Part shown: positions 32,568-41,077 of the stretch, piece by piece
Layout: every line of letters begins with the position of its first letter
How positions within the stretch are numbered: the first letter of the stretch is position 1
Assembly: GCA_017472145.1 (NCBI GenBank)
Contig: JAFUQX010000044.1
Coordinates: 36,648 to 100,647, forward strand
Reading direction: 5' to 3'
DNA length: 64,000 nt
DNA from: Ruminococcus sp.
GTDB lineage: Bacteria > Bacillota > Clostridia > Oscillospirales > Ruminococcaceae
The notes under the pieces: model-generated
Seen by the model: the letters and a program-made list of their open reading frames with translations, nothing else
What the model was told of the DNA's origin: nothing
The model's database searches: none
Position numbers and translations under genes: made by a program

Positions 32568-33659
32568 ATGAAATTAGAAGGTCAGGTGCGAATCCCATCC
32601 GGATGTGCCATTGCAGCCGTTATTTCAAAAGACGGAAACAGGATGTCCGGCGAAATGATTACCAAGGCCATGAGGCCCATGCACGACCGCTCCAACGGAC
32701 TGGGCGGCGGATTTGCAGGTTACGGTATCTATCCGGAATACAAGGACTTTTATGCCTTGCACTTATTCTATGACAGCCGGGACACCCGCAAAAGCTGTGA
32801 GGTATTCTTAAAAGAACGTTTCGAAATCGTGAAATCCGAAATGATTCCCACCCGGAAGATTCCGGCTATCACAGATGAGCCGATGATCTGGAGATATTTT
32901 GTAGCTCCCCTGAGATCCGTTTTGGCCTCTCTCCAGCTGGATGAAAAGGAATTCGTTGCAAGAACGGTTATGAAGATCAACACCGAAATGCATGGGGCCT
33001 ATGTATTCTCCAGCGGAAAGAATATGGGCTCATTCAAGGCTGTGGGCTTCCCGGAGGATGTAGGCGTCTTTTATAAATTAGAAGAATACCAGGGCTATTC
33101 CTGGACGGCTCATGGACGCTATCCTACCAATACACCCGGCTGGTGGGGCGGTGCACATCCGTTCACACTTCTGGACTATTCCATTGTTCATAACGGTGAG
33201 ATTTCCTCCTATGATGCAAACCGCCGTTTCATGGAGATGTTTGGTTATAAATGCACCCTCCAGACCGATACAGAGGTAATTACTTATATTATGGATTACC
33301 TGATCCGTGTGCAGGGCCTTACACTGGAGGAAGCTGCAAGCGTCATTGCCGCCCCCTTCTGGAGCACCATTGCGGCCAAGGATGAGGAGGAGCGCAAAAA
33401 GCTCACCTATCTTCGCACGGTATACTCAAGCTTGCTGGTAACCGGTCCGTTTTCCATTGTGCTCGGATTCAGCGGCGGACTCATGGCCCTGAATGACCGT
33501 CTGAAGCTGAGATCTATGGTTGTGGGTGAAAAGGCGGATCAGGTATTTATCGCCAGTGAGGAAGCGGCCATCCGGACAATGGAGCCGGATGCAGAAAATA
33601 TCTATGCTCCGGCCGGCGGCGAACCGGTAATTATCAGAGTAAAGGACGGTGCATACTGA
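32568..33659 (+). CDS. Glutamate synthase-type class II glutamine amidotransferase subunit
   Basis: A 363-residue Ntn-type glutaminase domain corresponding to the N-terminal domain of GltB in split, archaeal-type glutamate synthases. It should release ammonia from glutamine for the FMN subunit encoded next. Landmarks are SGCAIAAVIS near the N-terminus, GRYPTNTPGWWGGAHPFTLLDYSIVHNGEISSYDANR (read as separate pieces GRYPTNTPGWWGGAHPF and SIVHNGEISSYDANR) and QTDTEVITYIMDYL. The ATG at 32568 has AAGGAAGGA eight bases upstream. The catalytic Cys is internal to the encoded N-terminus, as in this subfamily, not residue 2. The stop overlaps the next start by one base (TGATG). Confidence 0.88.
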   Translation: MKLEGQVRIPSGCAIAAVISKDGNRMSGEMITKAMRPMHDRSNGLGGGFAGYGIYPEYKDFYALHLFYDSRDTRKSCEVFLKERFEIVKSEMIPTRKIPAITDEPMIWRYFVAPLRSVLASLQLDEKEFVARTVMKINTEMHGAYVFSSGKNMGSFKAVGFPEDVGVFYKLEEYQGYSWTAHGRYPTNTPGWWGGAHPFTLLDYSIVHNGEISSYDANRRFMEMFGYKCTLQTDTEVITYIMDYLIRVQGLTLEEAASVIAAPFWSTIAAKDEEERKKLTYLRTVYSSLLVTGPFSIVLGFSGGLMALNDRLKLRSMVVGEKADQVFIASEEAAIRTMEPDAENIYAPAGGEPVIIRVKDGAY

Positions 33660-35164
33660 TGAGTATAGAATTTGTATACCCTGAATTTGAAGTTATCAGA
33701 AACGACAGCCGCTGTATTGGATGCAGAGTTTGTGAGCGGCAGTGTGCAAATGAAGTACACAGCTTTGATGCACAGTGCGGCCTGATGCAGAGCGATGAAG
33801 CCAGATGTGTAAACTGTCAGCGGTGTGTTTCTCTTTGTCCCACCAGAGCCATTAAGATCGTAAAGAGCGATTGTGTGCTTCGTGAAAATGCCAACTGGAA
33901 AAATGATACCATCAAGGAAATCTACAAGCAGGCTGGCAGCGGCGGTGTTCTTCTTTCTTCCATGGGCAATCCCAATCCCCTTCCTGTGTACTGGGATAAA
34001 ATCCTGATCAATGCATCACAGGTAACCAATCCGCCCATCGATCCCCTGAGAGAGCCGATGGAAACCAAGGTTTTCCTGGGAAAGAAGCCGGAAAGACTCA
34101 GCCGGGATGAAAATGGAAATCTGAAATGTGATCTCTCCCCTCAGCTGGAGCTTTCCATGCCGGTGATGTTTTCCGCTATGAGCTATGGCTCTATCAGCTA
34201 TAACGCTCATGAATCCCTGGCCAGAGCGGCCACAGAGCTGGGTATTTTCTACAACACCGGCGAAGGCGGACTTCACGAGGACTTCTACTGCTACGGTGAA
34301 AATACCATCGTTCAGGTGGCATCGGGACGATTCGGTGTTTATAAGGATTATCTGGAAGCAGGCGCAGCAGTGGAAATCAAAATGGGTCAGGGCGCAAAGC
34401 CCGGTATCGGCGGACATCTGCCCGGTGCAAAAATCGTAGGTGACGTTTCCCGTACACGAATGATTCCGAAAGGCTCGGATGCGATCTCACCTGCACCTCA
34501 TCATGATATTTACTCCATCGAGGATCTTCGTCAGCTGGTATTCTCTTTGAAGGAAGCAACCGAATATAAGAAGCCTGTGATCGTAAAGGTCGCTGCTGTC
34601 CATAACATTGCTGCGATCGCAAGCGGTATTGCACGAAGCGGAGCGGATATTATTGCCATTGACGGCTTCAGGGGCGGCACAGGTGCAGCACCCACCAGAA
34701 TCCGTGACAATGTGGGCATTCCGATCGAGCTTGCGCTCGCATCCGTTGATCAGCGGCTTCGTGATGAAGGGATCCGAAACAATGTTTCACTCGTAGCAGG
34801 CGGCAGTATCCGGAGTGCAGCAGATGTGGTAAAGGCCATTGCACTGGGCGCAGATGCCTGCTATATAGCAACGGCGGCCCTGCTGGCTATGGGCTGTCAT
34901 CTCTGCCGTACCTGCCAGAGCGGCAAGTGCAACTGGGGTATTGCGACTCAGCGTCCGGAGCTGGTAAAGCGTCTCAATCCGGATGTGGGCTGTGAGCGTC
35001 TTGTGAATCTGATGAATGCATGGCGGCATGAAATCAAGGAGCTGATGGGTGGAATGGGTATCAATTCCATTGAATCCCTCAGAGGAAACCGTCTGATGCT
35101 GCGTGGAATCGGGCTGAGTGAAAAAGAGCTTGAGATTCTGGGGATATCTCATGCCGGTGAATAA
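33659..35164 (+). CDS. Glutamate synthase FMN/Fe-S subunit
   Basis: A 501-residue protein. Residues about 15-75 carry two 4Fe-4S ferredoxin motifs (CIGCRVCERQC and CVNCQRCVSLC). Residues about 90-500 are the FMN-binding TIM barrel of GltB, with FSAMSYGSISYNAHESLARA, YNTGEGGLHEDF, EIKMGQGAKPGIGGHLPG, IDGFRGGTGAAPTRI, and the 3Fe-4S-type cysteine segment MGCHLCRTCQSGKCNWGI. It joins ammonia to 2-oxoglutarate and reduces the imine to glutamate. The architecture is that of archaeal-type split glutamate synthase, with electrons arriving through ferredoxin-like centres. Confidence 0.92.
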   Translation: MSIEFVYPEFEVIRNDSRCIGCRVCERQCANEVHSFDAQCGLMQSDEARCVNCQRCVSLCPTRAIKIVKSDCVLRENANWKNDTIKEIYKQAGSGGVLLSSMGNPNPLPVYWDKILINASQVTNPPIDPLREPMETKVFLGKKPERLSRDENGNLKCDLSPQLELSMPVMFSAMSYGSISYNAHESLARAATELGIFYNTGEGGLHEDFYCYGENTIVQVASGRFGVYKDYLEAGAAVEIKMGQGAKPGIGGHLPGAKIVGDVSRTRMIPKGSDAISPAPHHDIYSIEDLRQLVFSLKEATEYKKPVIVKVAAVHNIAAIASGIARSGADIIAIDGFRGGTGAAPTRIRDNVGIPIELALASVDQRLRDEGIRNNVSLVAGGSIRSAADVVKAIALGADACYIATAALLAMGCHLCRTCQSGKCNWGIATQRPELVKRLNPDVGCERLVNLMNAWRHEIKELMGGMGINSIESLRGNRLMLRGIGLSEKELEILGISHAGE

Positions 35165-35175
35165 GGAGGCGTCGT

Positions 35176-35604
35176 ATGAAACGAATATACGTGAATGAGC
35201 AGTGGTGTCTGGGCTGTCATCTGTGCGAATATAACTGTGCCTTTGCAAACTCCGGAGAGACAAATATGGCAAAGGCCCTCAAGGGTAAGCCGATTTTCCC
35301 AAGAATCCGCGTGGATGGAGACGAAAGCATAAATTTTGCCGTTTCCTGCCGCCACTGCAAGGAGCCTCTCTGTGTGAAAAGCTGTATTTCCGGTGCGTTA
35401 TCCTCCAAGGACGGTGCGATATGCATCGACCATAACAAGTGTGTGGGATGTCTGACCTGTATTCTGGTTTGTCCCTATGGTGCACTTTCTCAGGGAGAAC
35501 ACGGCGCTGTACAGAAATGTGAGCTGTGTCTGGAGAATTCCTGCGGCGAACCGGCTTGTGTAAAGGGATGTCCCAACAGGGCCATTGTATATGAGGAGAG
35601 GTGA
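35176..35604 (+). CDS. Four-cluster ferredoxin-type electron transfer subunit
   Basis: A 142-residue iron-sulphur protein of the HycB/DmsB type with four cysteine groups: CLGCHLCEYNC, CRHCKEPLCVKSC, CVGCLTCILVC and CELCLENSCGEPACVKGC. It has no signal peptide, so it should be cytoplasmic. It lies between the FMN subunit and the FAD oxidoreductase of the glutamate synthase cluster, so it most likely wires reductant to the synthase. GGAGG precedes the start. Confidence 0.88.
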   Translation: MKRIYVNEQWCLGCHLCEYNCAFANSGETNMAKALKGKPIFPRIRVDGDESINFAVSCRHCKEPLCVKSCISGALSSKDGAICIDHNKCVGCLTCILVCPYGALSQGEHGAVQKCELCLENSCGEPACVKGCPNRAIVYEER

Positions 35605-35611
35605 GCATTTC

Positions 35612-36859
35612 ATGAAACAGTATGTGATTATCGGAAACGGTGTGGCAGCGGCTGGATGCATTGAAGGCATCCGCAGTGCAGACAGTGAAAGCAGGATCGT
35701 TGTTATATCAGAGGAAAAGCATCCGGTCTACTGCCGCCCGCTGATTTCCTATTATCTGGAAGGAAAGACTGATCTCCAGAAAATGAAATACCGCAGGGAT
35801 GACTATTATGAGAAAATGGGCTGTGAAGTACTTTATGGGAAAAAAGCTGTGAAGATCGATAAGGATGCCAAAACCGTCATTCTGGAGGACGGCCCGGCGA
35901 TTCCGTATGATGCGGTATGTGTTGCAGCAGGCTCCGCTCCCTTTGTTCCGCCCCTGGCCGGATTGGAAAGCGTGAAAAACAAATTTTCCTTTATGACGAT
36001 CGATGATACGCTGGCGCTCGAAGCAGCGGTCACTCCGGATTCAAGCGTGCTGATCATCGGGGCCGGTCTGATCGGTCTGAAGTGTGCTGAAGGACTGAAG
36101 GAAAGAGTGGCGGACATCACAGTCTGTGATCTTGCGGACCGTGTGCTGTCCAGCATTCTGGATACCGAATGCGCATCCATGATGCAGAAGCATCTGGAAC
36201 AAAATGGAATCCGGTTTCTGCTGGGAGACAGCGCAGAGCGATTTGAAGGCAATACGGCCTTTATGAAAAGCGGCAGAACCGTTTCATTCGATGTCCTTGT
36301 ACTGGCGGTAGGCGTGCGGGCCAATACGACTCTGGTCAGCGATGCAGGCGGACAGGTAAATCGCGGCATCCTTGTCAGCGAGCACATGGAAACCACCATT
36401 CCCGATGTATATGCGGCCGGGGACTGCACGGAGGGAGAGGATATCTCTTTTGGACAGAAAAGAGTGCTGGCCATCCTGCCGAATGCGTATATGCAGGGTC
36501 AATGTGCAGGCGTCAATATGGCCGGCGGTGAAGCGGCTTTTGACAAAGCCATCCCTATGAACTCCATCGGATTCTTTGGTATGCATGCAATGACGGCTGG
36601 CAGCTATTTCGGTGAAAACGAGGGCGGTGCGCTGTATGAGGAGAAAACGGAGAACACGCTGAAAAGATTGTTTACCCGAAACGGTCTGCTCACTGGATTC
36701 ATTCTGATCGGCCATACCGATCGGGCCGGTATCTATACCGCTCTCATCCGGGAAAAAACGCCGCTCGATGCTGTGAATTTTGAGCTGCTGAAGAAAAATA
36801 CGACCCTTGCAGCTTTTTCTCGTGAAAGCCGCATAAATAAGCTTGGAGGTGCAGTATAA
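35612..36859 (+). CDS. FAD-dependent NAD(P)H oxidoreductase of the glutamate synthase cluster
   Basis: A 415-residue pyridine nucleotide-disulphide oxidoreductase of the NirB/rubredoxin reductase type. The FAD site is YVIIGNGVAAAGCIEGI, the NAD(P)H site VLIIGAGLIGLKCAEGL, and the second FAD motif PDVYAAGDCTEG. I start at the ATG at 35612 with GAGGAGAGG upstream, eight bases after the ferredoxin stop. It takes the place of GltD as the entry point for reducing power. No redox-active CxxC is evident in the expected position. Confidence 0.85.
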   Translation: MKQYVIIGNGVAAAGCIEGIRSADSESRIVVISEEKHPVYCRPLISYYLEGKTDLQKMKYRRDDYYEKMGCEVLYGKKAVKIDKDAKTVILEDGPAIPYDAVCVAAGSAPFVPPLAGLESVKNKFSFMTIDDTLALEAAVTPDSSVLIIGAGLIGLKCAEGLKERVADITVCDLADRVLSSILDTECASMMQKHLEQNGIRFLLGDSAERFEGNTAFMKSGRTVSFDVLVLAVGVRANTTLVSDAGGQVNRGILVSEHMETTIPDVYAAGDCTEGEDISFGQKRVLAILPNAYMQGQCAGVNMAGGEAAFDKAIPMNSIGFFGMHAMTAGSYFGENEGGALYEEKTENTLKRLFTRNGLLTGFILIGHTDRAGIYTALIREKTPLDAVNFELLKKNTTLAAFSRESRINKLGGAV

Positions 36860-36863
36860 TATT

Positions 36864-37583
36864 ATGTTGATCGATGTAAGCAGTCTTGATTACAAGACTT
36901 TGAATGATTTGCTCCGTGAAACGAAGGAGGACTGTATCCTTAGCGGATGCTGCGGCCAGCGGTTTATTGCTGCTGGCATGTCTGAGCGTTCCATCACCAT
37001 TGATGGTGTTCCTGGGAATGCGCTGGGAGCCTATCTGAACGGAGCTTCCATCACAGTCCGTGCCAATACACAGGATGCTGTAGGCGATACCATGAACGAA
37101 GGTGAGATCATCATTCATGGAAACATCGGAGATGCCGCCGGATACGCCATGCGCGGCGGAAAAATTTATGTCAAGGGAAACGCAGGCTATCGAGCCGGGA
37201 TCCACATGAAGCAGTATAAGGAAAAGATCCCGGTTCTCGTGATCGGCGGCACAGCCGGCAGCTTTCTCGGAGAATATCAGGCCGGCGGTGTCATTGTCGT
37301 TCTCGGACTGGAGTCCAATGGACAGCGCATTGTGGGAAATTTCCCCTGCACCGGCATGCATGGCGGCAAAATGTTCCTGAGAGGAGATTGCAGCCACATA
37401 GAATTCCCCTGCCAGGTCACTGCAAGAGCGGCAGCAGCAGAGGATATTGAGGAAATCAGAAAATATGTATCGGAATACTGCGCACGGTTCGGATATGATA
37501 CAGAAGAAGTGATGCATGCACCTTTCACGGTGGTGACTCCCGACAGCAAAAATCCATACAAGCAGATGTATGTGGCGAACTGA
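36864..37583 (+). CDS. Glutamate synthase GXGXG-domain subunit
   Basis: A 239-residue protein made of the GltB C-terminal right-handed beta-helix with the repeated G-x-G pattern: GVPGNALGAYLNGASITV, NTQDAVGDTMNEGEIIIHG, GNIGDAAGYAMRGGKIYVKG and GGTAGSFLGEYQAGGVIVVLG. In GltB this domain positions the other modules. The ATG at 36864 is chosen, although GGAGG lies about 14 bases upstream, so a GTG at 36849 is possible. It is the last part of the split glutamate synthase. Confidence 0.85.
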   Translation: MLIDVSSLDYKTLNDLLRETKEDCILSGCCGQRFIAAGMSERSITIDGVPGNALGAYLNGASITVRANTQDAVGDTMNEGEIIIHGNIGDAAGYAMRGGKIYVKGNAGYRAGIHMKQYKEKIPVLVIGGTAGSFLGEYQAGGVIVVLGLESNGQRIVGNFPCTGMHGGKMFLRGDCSHIEFPCQVTARAAAAEDIEEIRKYVSEYCARFGYDTEEVMHAPFTVVTPDSKNPYKQMYVAN

Positions 37584-37596
37584 AAGAAGGTGAATT

Positions 37597-38808
37597 ATGA
37601 AATACTCAAAAGAGGAGGTCAAGCAGTTCATTCAGGAGGCGGATGTCAAGTTTATCCGCCTGGCCTTCTGTGACGTATTCGGCCGGCAGAAGAATATATC
37701 CATTATGCCGGAGGAGCTTTCACGTGCTTTTCAGGAAGGCATTGCCATTGATGGCTCTGCAATCGTGGGCTTCGGGGACGAAACACATTCCGATCTGCTG
37801 CTGCATCCGGATGCAGAAACGATCATGCTGCTCCCATGGAGACCGGAGCACGGCCGTGTCGTTCGCATGTTCTGCAATATCACCTACCCCGATGGTTCCC
37901 CGTTTGAATGCGATACGCGCAGCCTTCTGAAAAAAGCGATCAAAGACGCAGAAAGGGCAGGCCTGCATTTTTCCTTCGGCGCAGAACAGGAGTTTTATCT
38001 TTTCAAGCTCGATGCAGAGGGCGAGCCTACCTGTGTCCCCTATGATAAAGCGGGCTATATGGACATTGCACCGGAGGACAAAGGGGAAAACATTCGCCGT
38101 GAAATCTGCCTGACACTTGAACAGATGGGCATCTCCCCTGAAAGCTCCCATCATGAGGAAGGCCCGGGGCAGAACGAGATCGATTTTCGCTATTCCGATC
38201 CGCTTACAGCCGCCGATAATGCAGTCACTTTCCAGACCGTTGTAAAAACAGTCGCGCAGCGGAACGGACTTCATGCAGATTTCAGCCCCAAGCCCCTGAA
38301 GGATAAGCCCGGAAACGGCTTCCATATCAATATGTCCGTAAAAGCAGCAGATGGCGGCGATCATCTCTATTGCATGATCGCAGGAATTCTCGACAAAATT
38401 CAGGACATGACAGCATTCCTGAATCCGACAGACAGCTCCTATGAGCGATTCGGAAGCAACAAAGCACCAGGATATGTTTCCTGGTCAAGCCAGAACCGCT
38501 CTCAGCTTGTGCGCATTCCTGCGGCCGAGGGGAAGTACCGTCGTGCAGAGCTTCGGTCTCCTGATCCAACGGCCAATCCCTATCTTGCATTCACCCTCAT
38601 GATTTATGCGGGACTGTACGGAATTCAGAGCAAGCCGGAATTGCCTCCGGCCGCAGATATAAATCTTTACAAAGCAGATAAGGAAACGCTTGCAGGCTTC
38701 CGGAAACTTCCGCAAAATCTGAAAGAAGCATGCGCAATTGCAGCTGAAAGCAGCTTCATCAAAGAGCATATACCGGATGCGATCCTTGACATCTACTGTA
38801 ACCAATAA
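37597..38808 (+). CDS. glnA: Glutamine synthetase, GlnA type
   Basis: A 403-residue class I-like glutamine synthetase, shorter than the usual 440-470 residues. Landmarks are VKFIRLAFCDVFGRQKNISI, the metal/ATP segment FGAEQEFYLF, GPGQNEIDFRYSDPLTAADN, GNGFHINMS, the NPTDSSYERFGSNKAPGY flap, and the substrate site RAELRSPDPTANPYLAF. The Tyr adenylylation site of enteric enzymes is not apparent. The window thus encodes two unrelated glutamine synthetases, this one and GlnN, under linked control. It lies 13 bases after the glutamate synthase genes. Confidence 0.94.
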   Translation: MKYSKEEVKQFIQEADVKFIRLAFCDVFGRQKNISIMPEELSRAFQEGIAIDGSAIVGFGDETHSDLLLHPDAETIMLLPWRPEHGRVVRMFCNITYPDGSPFECDTRSLLKKAIKDAERAGLHFSFGAEQEFYLFKLDAEGEPTCVPYDKAGYMDIAPEDKGENIRREICLTLEQMGISPESSHHEEGPGQNEIDFRYSDPLTAADNAVTFQTVVKTVAQRNGLHADFSPKPLKDKPGNGFHINMSVKAADGGDHLYCMIAGILDKIQDMTAFLNPTDSSYERFGSNKAPGYVSWSSQNRSQLVRIPAAEGKYRRAELRSPDPTANPYLAFTLMIYAGLYGIQSKPELPPAADINLYKADKETLAGFRKLPQNLKEACAIAAESSFIKEHIPDAILDIYCNQ

Positions 38809-38840
38809 ATCATTTTACGGCCAAAAGGAGGGGGAGAAAA

Positions 38841-39425
38841 ATGAGCCTGAAAGAACAGGTATACAGCATTCTTGTTGTATCTGCAGCAGACAGCTTTAAC
38901 TCCGCTTTGACAGCAATGCTCCCCAGATCAAAATATGACCCGATCCAGACGGTTTCCAATGTCAGTACAGCCAAAAGAGCCCTGGCCGACAGAGTCTATG
39001 ATTTTATTCTTATCAATTCTCCCCTGCCGGATGACTCTGGTACACATTTTGCTATAGATACCTCGGTCTCCAAAGAAACCGTGGTTCTGCTCTTTGTAAG
39101 AAACGATGTGCAGGATGAGATTTTTGACAGAGTAGCAGAATATGGCGTATTCACTCTGCCCAAGCCTGTACCCAAGCAGACCATGAGCCAGGCCCTTCGC
39201 TGGATGACCACAGCCAGAGAACGGCTTCGCAAATCTGAAAAGAAAACGCTGTCCATTGAAGAAAAAATGGAGGAGATCCGTCTTGTAAACCGTGCAAAGC
39301 TGCTGCTGATCAGTGAACTGAAAATGAGTGAGCCGGACGCTCATCGTTACATACAAAAGGAAGCGATGGACAGATGTATCTCCCGCAAAGAAGCAGCAGA
39401 GCACATTATTATCACCTACTCATAA
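38841..39425 (+). CDS. ANTAR-domain RNA-binding response regulator
   Basis: A 194-residue protein. Residues about 8-115 are a degenerate receiver domain: YSILVVSAADSFNSAL, VYDFILINSPLPDDSG and the LPKPV strand are present, but the acidic pocket is incomplete. Residues about 130-190 are an ANTAR domain of three helices (EIRLVNRAKLLLISELKMSE, then DAHRYIQKEAMDRCISRKEA). ANTAR domains bind hexaloop hairpins in nascent RNA and prevent terminator formation. Such hairpins occur in the leader of this same operon and twice in the divergent glnN leader, so the protein is a strong candidate controller of both. The signal it reads is unknown; no partner kinase is encoded here. Confidence 0.9.
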   Translation: MSLKEQVYSILVVSAADSFNSALTAMLPRSKYDPIQTVSNVSTAKRALADRVYDFILINSPLPDDSGTHFAIDTSVSKETVVLLFVRNDVQDEIFDRVAEYGVFTLPKPVPKQTMSQALRWMTTARERLRKSEKKTLSIEEKMEEIRLVNRAKLLLISELKMSEPDAHRYIQKEAMDRCISRKEAAEHIIITYS

Positions 39426-39474
39426 GCATCTGAAGCTGCATGAAGTCCCTTCTCTGTGCAGCCTTGCTGAAAAC

Positions 39475-39516
39475 AAAAGCACGCAATTGCGCTTTCCAGC
39501 GTAACTGCGTGCTTTT
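39475..39516. terminator. Convergent intrinsic terminator
   Basis: AAAAGCACGCA and TGCGTGCTTTT form an 11-base stem with an inner TTGCGC/GCGTAA extension and T runs on both sides. It ends the glnA-ANTAR transcript and the leftward beta-helix transcript. Confidence 0.88.
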
Positions 39517-39529
39517 TCATATATACCTC

Positions 39530-41077
39530 TTATTCGGTAACGGCCTTTATCAGCTCTGCCTGATCCTTGTCAAGATCGCCGCTGTCATTCATATAATCAT
39601 AGACCTGCAAGGCCACACTTGTAACTGCATCAGGCAGCTCTACTGTAATACTTGTCTGGCCGTTTTCATCCAGTGTAAACTCGCCCAGTGAAAGCTGATT
39701 CCATTTTCCGGTCGTTCCATCCTCATTTACTGCGCTTGGATCCCAATATCCCCAACCCATATTCAGACGGCTTCCCGGCTCAGCACCCAGCAGGAAGGTC
39801 AGCGTCCGGCCGCCAAGACCGTTGCACATGCGCCATTTTCCAGCAGCCTCCTTTGTATAGCTTACAGATATTCTGGGGGATTCGGATTCTCCGGACCGCA
39901 GTTGCTGCTTTAGAAGGCACAAATCAAATACATTCAGCTGACCATCTGCATTCATGTCGGCATTTGCATTTGAAATATGGGGCACCTCCCTGTTAACCAG
40001 ATGATCCTGTGAAGTCTGAACATCTGCGCTCTCCAGCAGGCCGTCCTCATTCACATCTCCGGCCATTTCAAAGCCAAGCACCTGAAGTGTTTTGTTTCCG
40101 GAGTAGGTCACCCCTTCCGGTTCAGCGGTGTTGCGGAAAACCTGCGTGGCGCAGTTCCACTCCTTGAAAATAAAGCAGTCTGTGGTATCCAGATAAACCG
40201 TGTTGTCATAAATCTTGTTATCCTGTCCCCATCCTTCAAGCTGCACGTTGGCATCAAATGCATACAGCACATACTCACAGCCGTTGCGGTAACCGGTGTT
40301 ATTTCGGATTATCGCCTGATTTCCTTTTACCTCCACAAAGCTGTTGCCGCCGTTTTCGCCCTTCATGCCTGTACCGTCAAAGGTGCATTCCTCCACAACA
40401 TTGCCGATCGTATACTCTTTGATATCTACATGGTCTGCCGCAATATTCGGCCCGAGACGACAACCTCTGACCGTGTTGTAATGACATTCATAGCCATACC
40501 CTTCTGTGTTTTTTGAACTGCCGATATAGATCCCCTCGCCGTATTCCGGAGTAACTGTACCCGCATCATGAACATAGCAATTTTCCACAAGATTATAGCT
40601 GCTGTTGTCTATGATATGAATGGCCTCTGCGCCGACATTGTATACCTCGCATCCTGAAATCACACTGTGCTCCGACTGCTGAAGGAAAATCCCCTTCTGG
40701 GCCTGACACACCTTCAGGTCACGGATCTCCCAATAGCTGCCGATGATCTTCAGCGCAGCCTTGTTATCCTGTGCAGCACCGCTGATGGTAGCCGGGTTTT
40801 CAGGATCCTCACTGCGTATGATGATATGCTCCTCAGGCGTTCCGTCTGCAATCGCATAGAATGCGGCCCATTCCCCGAGCCACTCATCATTCTGATAGAG
40901 ACCTTCTCTGAGTATGATCTCATCACCGGCCTGCACTTCTGCAAGTGCTGCGATCAGCTCCTCTGTGTTGGTGACCAGTACCGAACGTGAGCCATCGGCC
41001 TGGGTCATAGTCGGAATCACACTGCATGTCAGTGCCGCTGACAATATTGCAGCAGTAAGCTTCCCTGCTTTTTTCAT
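39530..41077 (-). CDS. Secreted parallel beta-helix protein with internal dockerin
   Basis: A 515-residue protein from the ATG at 41077 (GGAGGGG upstream). A signal peptide spans about 1-27. About 30-335 form a right-handed beta-helix of the pectate lyase-like/PbH1 type (GDEIILREGLY, GIFLQQSEHSVISGCEVYN, IIDNSSYNLVENCYVHDAG, GNVVEECTFDG), a fold usual in polyuronate lyases and related enzymes. A dockerin follows at about 337-396 (GDVNEDGLLESADVQTS, NADMNADGQLNVFDLCLLK). It is internal: a C-terminal beta-rich module of about 115 residues comes after it. The start overlaps the stop of the deacetylase gene (TAATG). Catalytic residues cannot be assigned by eye. Confidence 0.85.
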   Translation of the reverse strand: MKKAGKLTAAILSAALTCSVIPTMTQADGSRSVLVTNTEELIAALAEVQAGDEIILREGLYQNDEWLGEWAAFYAIADGTPEEHIIIRSEDPENPATISGAAQDNKAALKIIGSYWEIRDLKVCQAQKGIFLQQSEHSVISGCEVYNVGAEAIHIIDNSSYNLVENCYVHDAGTVTPEYGEGIYIGSSKNTEGYGYECHYNTVRGCRLGPNIAADHVDIKEYTIGNVVEECTFDGTGMKGENGGNSFVEVKGNQAIIRNNTGYRNGCEYVLYAFDANVQLEGWGQDNKIYDNTVYLDTTDCFIFKEWNCATQVFRNTAEPEGVTYSGNKTLQVLGFEMAGDVNEDGLLESADVQTSQDHLVNREVPHISNANADMNADGQLNVFDLCLLKQQLRSGESESPRISVSYTKEAAGKWRMCNGLGGRTLTFLLGAEPGSRLNMGWGYWDPSAVNEDGTTGKWNQLSLGEFTLDENGQTSITVELPDAVTSVALQVYDYMNDSGDLDKDQAELIKAVTE

